A stretch of DNA of 64,000 bases from Pseudonocardia benzenivorans CB1190 (GTDB taxonomy: Bacteria > Actinomycetota > Actinomycetes > Mycobacteriales > Pseudonocardiaceae): contig NC_015312.1 of assembly GCF_000196675.2 (NCBI RefSeq), positions 3,472,001 through 3,536,000 of the forward strand. Reading direction: 5' to 3'. A program made the translations under genes and the position numbers. Position 1 is the stretch's first letter; each line of letters begins with the position of its first letter. This document shows, piece by piece, positions 53,912 to 63,016 of this stretch. The notes beneath the pieces were generated by a model. The model searched no databases. It was not told the DNA's origin and was given only the letters and a program-made list of their open reading frames with translations.

Positions 53912-54715
53912 TCACGACTCCGGGGTCGTGTCGGGCTCGGCGCCGGACGCGGCCGGGGCGTCGTCGCCGCCGACCTCGGGCGCGTCGTCCTGGGTCCCGC
54001 GATTGGCGGCGGGCAGCAGCTCGCGCAGCGCGTTGCCGGTGATCCGGCGGAAGGAACGCCGCGGCCGGCCGCGGTCGAGGACGGCGACCTCCAGCGCACC
54101 GACCCCGAGCACGCGCTCCTCGGCGGCCGCGCCGTTGCCCGGCGCGGCCACGGCCTGCAACCCGCCGACGGCGACGGCGATCGCGTCGGCCAGTTCCTGG
54201 CCCGGCTCGAACGTCTCGCCGAGCTTGGCGCTGATCGGCTCCGTCTGACCGCCCATCACGACGAACCGCGGCTCGTCGGTGATCGACCCGTCGTAGGTGA
54301 TGCGGTAGAGCTGGTCGGACCCCGTGTCCTCACCGACCTCGGCGACGCACAGCTCGACCTCGAACGGCTTCTGCTGCTCGATGAAGATCGTGCCGAGGGT
54401 CTGCGCGTAGACGTTGGCCAGCCAGCGGCCGGTGACGTCGCGGCGGTCGTAGGAGTAGCCGCGGACGTCGGCGGCGCGGATGCCGCCGGTGCGCAGGTTC
54501 TCGAACTCGTTGTAGCGGCCGACGGCGGCGAAGCCGATGCGGTCGTAGATCTCGGAGACCTTGTGCAGCGCGGTCGAGTGGTTCTCCGCGACGAACAGCA
54601 CGCCGCCGGCGTAGGTCAGCACGACGACGCTGCGCCCGCGGGCGATCCCCTTGCGCGCCAGCTCCGAGCGGTCGCGCAGGAGTTGGTCGACGGAGGAGTA
54701 GAACGGCATCGTCAC
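53912..54715 (-). CDS. prcA: Proteasome subunit alpha
   Basis: A 267-residue alpha subunit of the 20S core, forming the outer rings that gate entry. The N-terminus [27 protein letters not shown] contains the gate peptide and H0 helix; [19 protein letters not shown] and [16 protein letters not shown] follow as in mycobacterial PrcA. The C-terminal ~35 residues are acidic and disordered. GTG start. It follows prcB by 94 bases. Confidence 0.95.
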   Translation of the reverse strand: MTMPFYSSVDQLLRDRSELARKGIARGRSVVVLTYAGGVLFVAENHSTALHKVSEIYDRIGFAAVGRYNEFENLRTGGIRAADVRGYSYDRRDVTGRWLANVYAQTLGTIFIEQQKPFEVELCVAEVGEDTGSDQLYRITYDGSITDEPRFVVMGGQTEPISAKLGETFEPGQELADAIAVAVGGLQAVAAPGNGAAAEERVLGVGALEVAVLDRGRPRRSFRRITGNALRELLPAANRGTQDDAPEVGGDDAPAASGAEPDTTPES

Positions 54716-54809
54716 GGGGAGCGCTCCAGGGTCGTGAGGTCGTGCGCGGCCCCGGCGGGAGACAGGGCTGCGAGCGTCGAGGCTGGGGGCGTCGAAGCGG
54801 GGGCCACGG

Positions 54810-55673
54810 TCAGCCGCCCGGCTTCTCCGTGCGGCCCGCGATCACCTGGTCGACGACGCCGGCGATCTCCTCCTCGGAACGCCGTTGGGCGCCCTCGGCG
54901 GTGATGCTCACGACGATCGGGTAGATGCGGCGCACCATGTCCGGGCCGCCGGTGGCGGTGTCGTCGTCGGCGGCGTCGTAGAGCGCCTCGACGGCCGTGC
55001 GGATCGTCGTCGCCAGGTCGTTCGCGGGGTCGTGCAACTTCTTCAGCGCCGACTTCGCGAAGACCGACCCGGAGCCGACCGAGTAGTAGCCGAGCCACTC
55101 GTCGTAGCGGCCGCCGGTGGGGTCGTAGGTGACGATGCGGCCGGCCTTCGACGCGTCCGGGGCGTCGGTGTCGTAGCCGACGAACAGCGGCACGACGACG
55201 AAGCCCTGCATCGCGGCGCCGAGGTTCTGCCGGACCATCCCGGCGAGCTTGTTGGCCTTGCCGTCGAGCGAGAGCGGCACGCCCTCGATCTTCTCGTAGT
55301 GCTCGAGGTCGACGGTGAACAGCCGCACCATCTCCAGCGCGATACCGGCCGACCCGGCGATGCCGACCGCCGAGTAGGAGTCGGTGACGAAGACCTTCTC
55401 GATGTCGCGCTGGGCGATGACGTTGCCCGCGGTCGCGCGCCGGTCGCCCGCGATGACGACGCCGTCGGCGCAGACGAGTGCGACGATCGTGGTGCCGTGC
55501 GGGACGTCCAGGCCCGCGGCGCCGTGCGCCGCCGCCTGCGCGTGCGTCGACCGGCCGGGCAGCAGGTGGGGCGCGGTGGCGGCGACGTAGTCGGTGAACG
55601 ACGCGGTCGCCGGGGCGGTGAACGGGTCGAGCAGGCCGGGGTGTCGTGCGTCGAACGGCGACCGGTGGTCCAT
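54810..55673 (-). CDS. prcB: Proteasome subunit beta
   Basis: A 287-residue N-terminal-nucleophile protease subunit. A 60-residue propeptide ends at HG and is cleaved to expose Thr61 ([21 protein letters not shown]). Asp, Lys and Ser residues of the active site follow in the same pattern as M. tuberculosis PrcB. Substrates arrive via the ring ATPase Mpa/ARC, not present in this window. ATG start at 55673. Confidence 0.96.
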   Translation of the reverse strand: MDHRSPFDARHPGLLDPFTAPATASFTDYVAATAPHLLPGRSTHAQAAAHGAAGLDVPHGTTIVALVCADGVVIAGDRRATAGNVIAQRDIEKVFVTDSYSAVGIAGSAGIALEMVRLFTVDLEHYEKIEGVPLSLDGKANKLAGMVRQNLGAAMQGFVVVPLFVGYDTDAPDASKAGRIVTYDPTGGRYDEWLGYYSVGSGSVFAKSALKKLHDPANDLATTIRTAVEALYDAADDDTATGGPDMVRRIYPIVVSITAEGAQRRSEEEIAGVVDQVIAGRTEKPGG

Positions 55674-55776
55674 GGTCGGGTGCGTACCTCTCCCTCGTGC
55701 GGCCGGCAACCCTCGTCGGGCTCCCGGTCCCTGATCGTGACGTCCCCCGCGGGTGTGCCCCGGTGGCGGCGTCACA

Positions 55777-55818
55777 CCGCCCGGCGAACCGGCCTGTACT
55801 GACCGGCCCACCGGGCGG
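55777..55818. terminator. Hairpin between pup and prcB
   Basis: CCGCCCGG (55777-55784) and CCGGGCGG (55811-55818) form an 8-pair stem with an internal GGCC-GGCC pairing. It could attenuate read-through from pup into prcBA, setting different levels of Pup and the core. Confidence 0.4.
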
Positions 55819-55872
55819 CACGGTACTGCGCGCGGCCTGGCCGGCGCGCACCGGCCGGGGCCACGAGAGCGG

Positions 55873-56070
55873 CTACTGGCCGCCCTTCTGGACGTAGGCG
55901 CGGACGAACTCCTCCGCGTTCTCCTCCAGGACGTCGTCGATCTCGTCGAGGATGGTGTCGACGTCCTCGCCGAGCTTCTCGCGACGTTCCTGGCCCGCCG
56001 CTTCGGCGCCGGCGCCGTCCTCGTCGTCTCCGCCGCCACCGCCCTGACGCTTGGTCTGCTCCTGCGACAT
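55873..56070 (-). CDS. pup: Prokaryotic ubiquitin-like protein Pup
   Basis: A 65-residue intrinsically disordered tag with the Mpa-binding helix [20 protein letters not shown] and the C-terminus [10 protein letters not shown]. Because it ends in Gln, Dop must deamidate it to Glu before PafA can attach it. A Gly/Asp-rich stretch ([10 protein letters not shown]) precedes the helix. AAGGAGGAG lies before the ATG. It is followed by prcB and prcA and preceded by dop on the same strand. Confidence 0.97.
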   Translation of the reverse strand: MSQEQTKRQGGGGGDDEDGAGAEAAGQERREKLGEDVDTILDEIDDVLEENAEEFVRAYVQKGGQ

Positions 56071-56200
56071 GGCCGTCTCCTCCTTGCGCCTGGGTCCCGG
56101 GGACGCCGCCAACTGCTGCGCCGGACCGGGGTCCGGTACGTCAACAGTACCGACCGGATCGCCGACACGCCCGTGATCGGGCCGCGCCGGGTCGGCGCGT

Positions 56201-56217
56201 CCCACCCTCCGGGTGGG
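56201..56217. terminator. Hairpin after dop
   Basis: CCCACCC and GGGTGGG pair perfectly around TCC, 28 bases beyond the dop stop and upstream of pup. Confidence 0.5.
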
Positions 56218-56244
56218 TCGGGGGACGGGCCTGCCGGCGCCCGG

Positions 56245-57762
56245 TCAGCCGCGGGTCAGGGCCTCGACGAGCTCCTCGGCGGTCCGCGAGCCGTCGATCA
56301 GCTCGCCGACGTGCCGGCGGGTGCCGCGCAGCGGCTCGAGCGTCGGGATGCGGACCAGTGACTCGCGGCCGAGGTCGAAGATGACCGAGTCCCACGACGC
56401 CGCGGCCACCTCGGCCGGGTAGCGCTCGAGGCAGCGGCCCCGGAAGTAGGCGCGGGTGTCCTCCGGCGGGGCCTGCATCGCCGCGGTGATCTCCTCCTCG
56501 GTGACCAGCCGCTTGATCGAGCCGCGGGCGGCGAGCCGGTTGTAGAGGCCCTTGCCCATCCGCACGTCGGAGTACTGCAGGTCGACCAGCGCGAGCCGGC
56601 CGGCGTTCCAGCCCAGGCCGTCGCGCTCGCGGTAGCCCTCCAGCAGCCGCAGCTTGGCCGTCCAGTCGAGCCGGTCGGCTGTGCTCATCGGGTCGCGGGC
56701 CAGGTCGTCGAGGACCACGCCCCACAGCTGCAGCACCTCGGCGGTGTGCGGGTCGACGTCGGTGCCCTGCTGGGCCTCGACGTGCTCGCGGGCCTTGTCG
56801 AAGTAGACGCGCTGGATGTCCAGGCCGGTCATCTTCCGGCCGTCGAGCAGGTCGACGGTGGTGGTCAGCGACGGGTCGTGGCTGATCCGGTGCACCGCCT
56901 TGACGGGCTCGGCGAGCCGCATGTCGTCGAACCGCACGCCCTTCTCGATCATGTCGAGGACGATCGCGGTCGTGCCGACCTTGAGCAGCGTGGAGTACTC
57001 GCTCATGTTGGCGTCGCCGATGATGACGTGCAGCCTGCGGTACTTGTCGGCGTCGGCGTGCGGCTCGTCGCGGGTGTTGATGATGCCGCGCTTGAGCGTC
57101 GTCTCCAGCCCGACCTCGACCTCGATGTAGTCGGCGCGCTGCGAGAGCTGGTAGCCCACCTCGTCGCTCGACGGGCCGATGCCCACCCGGCCCGACCCGC
57201 ACACGACCTGGCGCGAGACGAAGAACGGCGTGAGGCCGGACACGATCGACGGGAACGTCGTCTGCCGCGACATCAGGTAGTTCTCGTGGGTGCCGTAGCT
57301 GGCGCCCTTGCCGTCGATGTTGTTCTTGTACAGCTGGATCCGCGGGGCGCCGGGCACGGTGGCCGCGCGCATCGCCGCCTCCTCCATGACCCGCTCCCCC
57401 GCCTTGTCCCACACCACGACGTCGCGCGGGGTGGTGACCTCGGGCGTGGAGAACTCGGGGTGCGCGTGGTCGACGTAGAGCCGGGCGCCGTTGGTGAGGA
57501 TGACGTTGGCGGCGCCGAGGTCGTCGAGCTCGGAGTCGTTCTGCGGGGCCAGCGTGGGCGCCGACAGGTCGAACCCGCGCGCGTCGCGCAGCGGCGACTC
57601 GACCTCGTAGTCCCAGCGGGCGCGGCGCGAGCGGGGGATGTCCTGTGCGGCGGCGTAGGCGAGGACGACCTGCGTGGACGTGATGACGGGGTTGGCGGTC
57701 GGGTCACCCGGGACGGAGATCCCGTACTCGACCTCCGTGCCCATGATGCGGCGGGCTGTCAC
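56245..57762 (-). CDS. dop: Depupylase/deamidase Dop
   Basis: A 505-residue paralogue of PafA that deamidates PupQ and removes Pup from substrates. It shows [23 protein letters not shown] at the N-terminus, [19 protein letters not shown] with the characteristic Dop loop, [37 protein letters not shown] and [17 protein letters not shown]. The GTG at 57762 gives [14 protein letters not shown], close to the mycobacterial start; an ATG at 57744 is the alternative. It is the first gene of dop-pup-prcB-prcA. Confidence 0.95.
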   Translation of the reverse strand: MTARRIMGTEVEYGISVPGDPTANPVITSTQVVLAYAAAQDIPRSRRARWDYEVESPLRDARGFDLSAPTLAPQNDSELDDLGAANVILTNGARLYVDHAHPEFSTPEVTTPRDVVVWDKAGERVMEEAAMRAATVPGAPRIQLYKNNIDGKGASYGTHENYLMSRQTTFPSIVSGLTPFFVSRQVVCGSGRVGIGPSSDEVGYQLSQRADYIEVEVGLETTLKRGIINTRDEPHADADKYRRLHVIIGDANMSEYSTLLKVGTTAIVLDMIEKGVRFDDMRLAEPVKAVHRISHDPSLTTTVDLLDGRKMTGLDIQRVYFDKAREHVEAQQGTDVDPHTAEVLQLWGVVLDDLARDPMSTADRLDWTAKLRLLEGYRERDGLGWNAGRLALVDLQYSDVRMGKGLYNRLAARGSIKRLVTEEEITAAMQAPPEDTRAYFRGRCLERYPAEVAAASWDSVIFDLGRESLVRIPTLEPLRGTRRHVGELIDGSRTAEELVEALTRG

Positions 57763-57869
57763 GAACCGGCCCCGGCGACGACACGAGAGTGCATGTGACG
57801 AGCCTATCCCGCGTGCGCGGGGTGCCGGGGGCGGTGAGCGGCACACGCGGCCCTGCGAGACTCGGCGAC

Positions 57870-58425
57870 GTGCCTGCCGACGACCCCGCCGCCGAGCTCA
57901 TCGCGCTCTACGACGCCGCCGGGCACCAGGTCGGGGTCGCCGTCCGCGGTGAGGTCTACGCGAGGTCGCTGTGGCACGCCAGTGCCGGGGTCGTGCTGCG
58001 CAGCGGGGACGGCGCCCGGGTCTACGTCCACCGCCGGTCCGAGGCCAAGCTCGTCATGCCGGGGATGCACGACTGCATCGCCGGTGGCGTCGTCGGTCCG
58101 GGCGAGACGCCGGAGGCCACGGCCGTCCGCGAGCTCGGCGAGGAGCTCGGTGTCCGCGACGTGCCGCTGACCCCGTTGGTGTCGGCGTCCTGGGAGTCCG
58201 GACCCGGTCCGGGGCTGGGCGGTCCCGACGGGCTGCGGACGCACCTGTTCGCGTTCGAGGCGCGCTGGGACGGCCCGGTCGTGCACCAGCCGTCGGAGGT
58301 CAGCGCGGGCTGGTGGATGCCCCTGTCCGAGCTGCGGGCGCGGCTGGCCGATCCGGGCTGGCCGTTCGCGCCCGACAGCCGGGTGCTCGTCGAGACGTGG
58401 CTGGGCCGGCGAGCCGGTCCGTGGG

Positions 58426-58436
<11 letters not shown>
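57870..58436 (+). CDS. NUDIX hydrolase family protein
   Basis: A 188-residue NUDIX protein. The Nudix box is [24 protein letters not shown], matching GX5EX7REUXEEXGU with its metal-binding glutamates. [23 protein letters not shown] at the N-terminus resembles isopentenyl-diphosphate isomerase-like NUDIX enzymes. The GTG lies 7 bases after GAGACT. It is divergent from dop and its end overlaps the convergent lpd end by 11 bases. Confidence 0.85.
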
Positions 58437-59835
<1,399 letters not shown>

Positions 59836-59925
59836 GACGTCCACCCTATGACGCGGCCGGTGCGGACACCGCCGGGCGACGGCGAGACCCTCGCGACACC
59901 ACCCGGTAGCCGGGAGCGGAGGTCG

Positions 59926-60471
59926 TCACGCCTGCTCCGGTGCGGTCTGCTCCGGGGCGGTCTGCTCCGGCGCCCGGGCCTGCACCGCGCCCGTGTCGCC
60001 CGACATCGGCCACCGGCCCGGGGCCAGGGCCGCGACCAGCGCCTCGCTCGCCTCCCGCAGTGCGTGCTGCTGGGCACGGGTGAGCGGGTCGAAGACGGTG
60101 GCCCGGACGGTCTCGACGTGCCCGGGCGCCGCGGCCTCCAGCGCGGCCATGCCCTCGTCGGTGAGCTCGGCGAAGGCGCCGCGCCGGTCGGTCGCGCAGG
60201 TCGAGCGGCGCACCCAGCCGTTCTCCTCCAGCCGGGCGACCGCGTGCGAGAGCCGGCTGCGCGAGGACAGGGCGTTGTCGGCGAGCGTGCTCATCCGCAG
60301 GGTCCGGCCCGGTGCCTCCGACAGCCGGACGAGCAGCTCGTAGTAGGTCTGCGGCATCCCGGAGTCCTGCGACATCTGGCGCTCGACGCGGTCGAACACC
60401 AGGCGGGTCGCGGACAGGAACGCACGCCAGGTCCGTTGCTCGTCGTCGTCGAGCCAGCGTGTGTGCTCCAC
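59926..60471 (-). CDS. MarR family transcriptional regulator
   Basis: A 181-residue MarR protein: QTYYELLVRLSEAPGRTLRMSTLA, recognition region SSRSRLSHAVARLEENGWV and wing RRSTCATDRRGAFAELTDEG. The C-terminus carries three APEQT-type repeats, likely disordered. GGGAG precedes the GTG. It is divergent from the yceI-like gene with two palindromes between, so it probably controls that gene. Confidence 0.88.
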   Translation of the reverse strand: MEHTRWLDDDEQRTWRAFLSATRLVFDRVERQMSQDSGMPQTYYELLVRLSEAPGRTLRMSTLADNALSSRSRLSHAVARLEENGWVRRSTCATDRRGAFAELTDEGMAALEAAAPGHVETVRATVFDPLTRAQQHALREASEALVAALAPGRWPMSGDTGAVQARAPEQTAPEQTAPEQA

Positions 60472-60486
60472 GTCACTCCCTCTATG

Positions 60487-60539
60487 GTTGAACCATCAAC
60501 TGATGAGTACTAGCGTAGCTCTCAACAGATGAGCGCTCA
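60487..60539. promoter_or_regulatory. Operators and promoter between MarR and YceI genes
   Basis: GTTGA-ACCA-TCAAC (60487-60500) is a perfect inverted repeat overlapping a -35-like TTGAAC (60489-60494). A -10-like TAGCGT (60511-60516) follows 16 bases later, pointing to yceI. A second palindrome, TGAGCGCTCA (60530-60539), lies just downstream in the leader. The region is AT-richer than its surroundings. Binding by the adjacent MarR is inferred. Confidence 0.6.
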
Positions 60540-60560
60540 ACCAATCTTACGGAGGACGAC

Positions 60561-61121
60561 ATGACCGCCGCCACCACTCAGATCCCCGGTTACATCGCGG
60601 GTGTCTGGGACATCGACACCGCCCACTCGGACATCTCGTTCAGCGTCCGCCACATGATGGTCAGCAAGGTCAAGGGCCGCTTCGGCGCCTTCACCGGCGA
60701 GATCACCACGGGCGAGACCCTCGAGTCCTCCAGCGTCTCCGTCACCATCGACGCCAGCTCCATCGACACCAACCAGGAGCAGCGCGACGCGCACATCCGC
60801 TCCGCCGACTTCTTCGAGACCGACGCCCACCCGCAGTGGACCTTCCGCTCCACCGCGGTGCGTGCCGGCGGGGAGGGCCTGCTCGTCGACGGCGACCTGA
60901 CCATCAAGGGCGTCACCAAGCCCGTCACCCTCGACGTCGAGGTCGGCGGCTTCGGCCCGGACGCCTACGGCGGCACCCGCGCCGGCTTCACCGCCACCAC
61001 CACGATCAACCGCAACGACTTCGGCGTCGACATCTCGATGCCGCTCGACGGCGGCGGCGTGGTCGTCGGTGAGAAGGTGCAGATCAGCCTCGAGATCGAG
61101 GCCGTGCTCCGCAACGCCTGA
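60561..61121 (+). CDS. YceI family protein
   Basis: A 186-residue YceI-type lipocalin-like beta-barrel that binds isoprenoid or fatty-acid ligands. Signatures are AGVWDIDTAHSDISFSVRHM, DASSIDTNQEQRDAHIRSADFF and GDLTIKGVTKPVTLDVEVGG. No signal peptide is visible, unlike E. coli YceI, so it is probably cytoplasmic. GGAGG precedes the ATG. A MarR regulator is divergent; such pairs often belong to acid or oxidative stress responses. Confidence 0.92.
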   Translation: MTAATTQIPGYIAGVWDIDTAHSDISFSVRHMMVSKVKGRFGAFTGEITTGETLESSSVSVTIDASSIDTNQEQRDAHIRSADFFETDAHPQWTFRSTAVRAGGEGLLVDGDLTIKGVTKPVTLDVEVGGFGPDAYGGTRAGFTATTTINRNDFGVDISMPLDGGGVVVGEKVQISLEIEAVLRNA

Positions 61122-61283
61122 TCGGGCTCCCCGCGGGGCCTCGGCCCCGGCGCCGGTTCGCCGGCACGTACGTCCCTCCCCACAGCGCTCCGGCGGTGTC
61201 GGTGCCAGCGGCGACGGTCATGACCTGACCGGAGACCGCGAGCGGCCGGCGCCGCCGTCGCTGTCTCGCCCCCGGATCCCCGG

Positions 61284-62144
61284 CTACGGAGCCGGCTGCC
61301 CGAGCACGGTCTCGTGGTAGGTCGTTCCGCGGCTCATCCGGAGGAGAGCAGCGACCGGCCGCACCGTGAGCGCCCTGGCGATCGCGTCGCCGATCCGAGG
61401 CGACAGCGCCTCGCCCAGCAGCAGCGTGTTCGCCCGCCGTGGCAGCACGACCCGTCGCCGTCGGTGTCGCACCGCCGCCACCACGGCGTTCCCCACGGTC
61501 TCGGCCGGCAGCGGGGTCATGTGCCGGAACGGGGCCGGCAGGTCCGCCTCGGCAACGTCCCGCAGCAGGTCCGTGGCGGTCAGTGCCGGATGGATCACCG
61601 ACACCCGGACGCCGTCGCCGGCGACCTCCTGGCGGAGGCTGTCGGAGTACGCCGAGACCGCGTGCATCACGATCGCGTACGAGCCGAAGCGCGCGAAAGC
61701 CTTGCGGCCCATCACCGACGACATGGTGACCACGGTGCCCCCGCGTCGCCGCAGGCTCGGCAGGACGCACCGCGTGAGGTCGATCGTCCCGAACAGGCTC
61801 GCCTGCAGCGTCTGTCGGACGTCGTCGCCGAAGGCGGGGTCCTCGACGCCGCCGACCCGCCCGATCCCGGCGTTGTTCACCAGCACGTCGACGCCGCCGA
61901 AGCGGCTCAGCGCGGAGTCGACCAGCGCTGCCGCCGCGGCGGGATCGGTGACGTCGGTCGGCACCGACAGCACCTCGCCGCCGAGAGCGCGCACCTCGCT
62001 CTCCACCTGGGCGAGCCCTTCCGCCGAGCGGGCCGCGAGCACGAGCGTGGCGCCCTCCCGGGCGAACGCGAGGGCGACGGCCCGGCCGATCCCGCGCGAT
62101 GCTCCCGTCACCAGAACCACTTTGTCCGCGAACGTTGTGATCAT
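61284..62144 (-). CDS. SDR-like protein lacking the catalytic lysine
   Basis: A 286-residue short-chain dehydrogenase/reductase fold. The cofactor motif VTGASRGIGRAVA (12-24) and VNNAG (89-93) are intact, with Ser143 and Tyr156 of the catalytic set, but the YxxxK lysine is Met160 (SYAIVMHAV). The C-terminal part is long and basic (RHRRRRVVLPRRANTLLL). GGAGGAG precedes the ATG at 62144. A palindrome TGTATATACA lies 15 bases upstream, similar to one before the MarR gene that precedes it. Either it uses different chemistry or it is a binding protein. Confidence 0.85.
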   Translation of the reverse strand: MITTFADKVVLVTGASRGIGRAVALAFAREGATLVLAARSAEGLAQVESEVRALGGEVLSVPTDVTDPAAAAALVDSALSRFGGVDVLVNNAGIGRVGGVEDPAFGDDVRQTLQASLFGTIDLTRCVLPSLRRRGGTVVTMSSVMGRKAFARFGSYAIVMHAVSAYSDSLRQEVAGDGVRVSVIHPALTATDLLRDVAEADLPAPFRHMTPLPAETVGNAVVAAVRHRRRRVVLPRRANTLLLGEALSPRIGDAIARALTVRPVAALLRMSRGTTYHETVLGQPAP

Positions 62145-62158
62145 GAGCTCCTCCTTGG

Positions 62159-62168
62159 TGTATATACA
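62159..62168. promoter_or_regulatory. Operator-like palindrome before the SDR gene
   Basis: TGTATATACA is a perfect palindrome between the MarR stop and the SDR start. The related TGTAGATACA occurs at 62682-62691 before the MarR gene, so both are probably bound by the same repressor. Confidence 0.5.
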
Positions 62169-62229
62169 ACATGTGCGTGCGACGTCGGGTCGGCGCGCAG
62201 GACTCGGTGCGCCGCTGTCGCCCGGCGGG

Positions 62230-62670
62230 TCAGCGGGTCGGCGGGTATCCCAGGTCGGCCGCCATCTCCTGCATCGCCAGGACGCCGGCCGTCCCGAGCA
62301 GCTCCGCAGCCTGCTCCTGGGCGCGCCGCCACGCGGGGACCACGGACTCGATCTTGGCGCGGCCCGCCGGGGTGATCGCGACCTCACGGACGCCCTTCGC
62401 GTCCGACGAGCAGGCCTCGATCCAGCCGTGCCGCATGAGCAGTCCCAGGTTCCTGCTGACCGTGGACCGCTCCAGCTGCAGCGTCGCGCCGAGCGTCGCG
62501 GGCGGGCAGGGGCCGATCCGGCCGAGCGCGGCCAGGAGGTTGAGCTGGGCGATGGTCACGCCGTGGCCGTCGAGCGCCCCGTCGTAGAGCGCCGTCACGG
62601 CCCGCCCGATCAGGCGGACGCGGACCGCCAGGCAGTCCTGCACGATCTCCTCGATCGACGAGCTGCTCAC
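62230..62670 (-). CDS. MarR family transcriptional regulator
   Basis: A 146-residue MarR protein with GVTIAQLNLLAALGRIGPCPP, recognition helix LGATLQLERSTVSRNLGLLM and wing SDAKGVREVAITPAG. A GGAG lies 2-3 bases before the GTG. It precedes the SDR-like gene by 85 bases on the same strand. Matching palindromes in front of both genes suggest autoregulation plus separate control of the SDR gene. Confidence 0.87.
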   Translation of the reverse strand: MSSSSIEEIVQDCLAVRVRLIGRAVTALYDGALDGHGVTIAQLNLLAALGRIGPCPPATLGATLQLERSTVSRNLGLLMRHGWIEACSSDAKGVREVAITPAGRAKIESVVPAWRRAQEQAAELLGTAGVLAMQEMAADLGYPPTR

Positions 62671-62681
62671 CGCTCCAGTGT

Positions 62682-62691
62682 TGTAGATACA
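62682..62691. promoter_or_regulatory. Operator-like site before the MarR gene
   Basis: TGTAGATACA, one base from a perfect palindrome and closely matching the site at 62159-62168. It lies 11 bases before the MarR GTG start. Confidence 0.45.
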
Positions 62692-62779
62692 TCATGCGGG
62701 GGTCAAGTCCGGTCGCCGCGGATCCCTGCTCCGCACCCCCGCGACGCGCCGGCCGGTGTCGGTGCCTGCCGCTACGGTC

Positions 62780-63016
62780 GACTCAGTGTCAGGGTGGGAT
62801 TGCCGCTGTTGCGGTGGTTGGGATCCTGGCCGGTGGTGATCTGGCTCCTACGGTCGGTGCCGCCCCTGTGTGGGGTTGGAGTGCATGCGTTGTGCCGATC
62901 ACCGCTGGTCAGGGCCGACCGGCGTGACTTGATAGGAGCGTGGCCGCGCCCCCACTGAGACGTGTCCGCCGGCCGGCCCAGCCGTCCCTCCGAGATGAGA
63001 AGAGGTGACGCCACCC
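62780..63016 (+). ncRNA. IS110 left-end region, probable bridge-RNA locus
   Basis: About 240 bases upstream of the IS110 transposase contain no gene but strong pairing potential: CCGGTGGTGATC (around 62830) with GATCACCGCTGG (around 62899), 10 of 12 pairs, and inside it CCCC-TGTGT-GGGG. In the IS110 group this non-coding left end encodes the bridge (seek) RNA that programmes target choice. The exact element boundary and loops cannot be fixed from one copy. A MarR-to-IS gap of a further 90 bases lies upstream. Confidence 0.45.
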
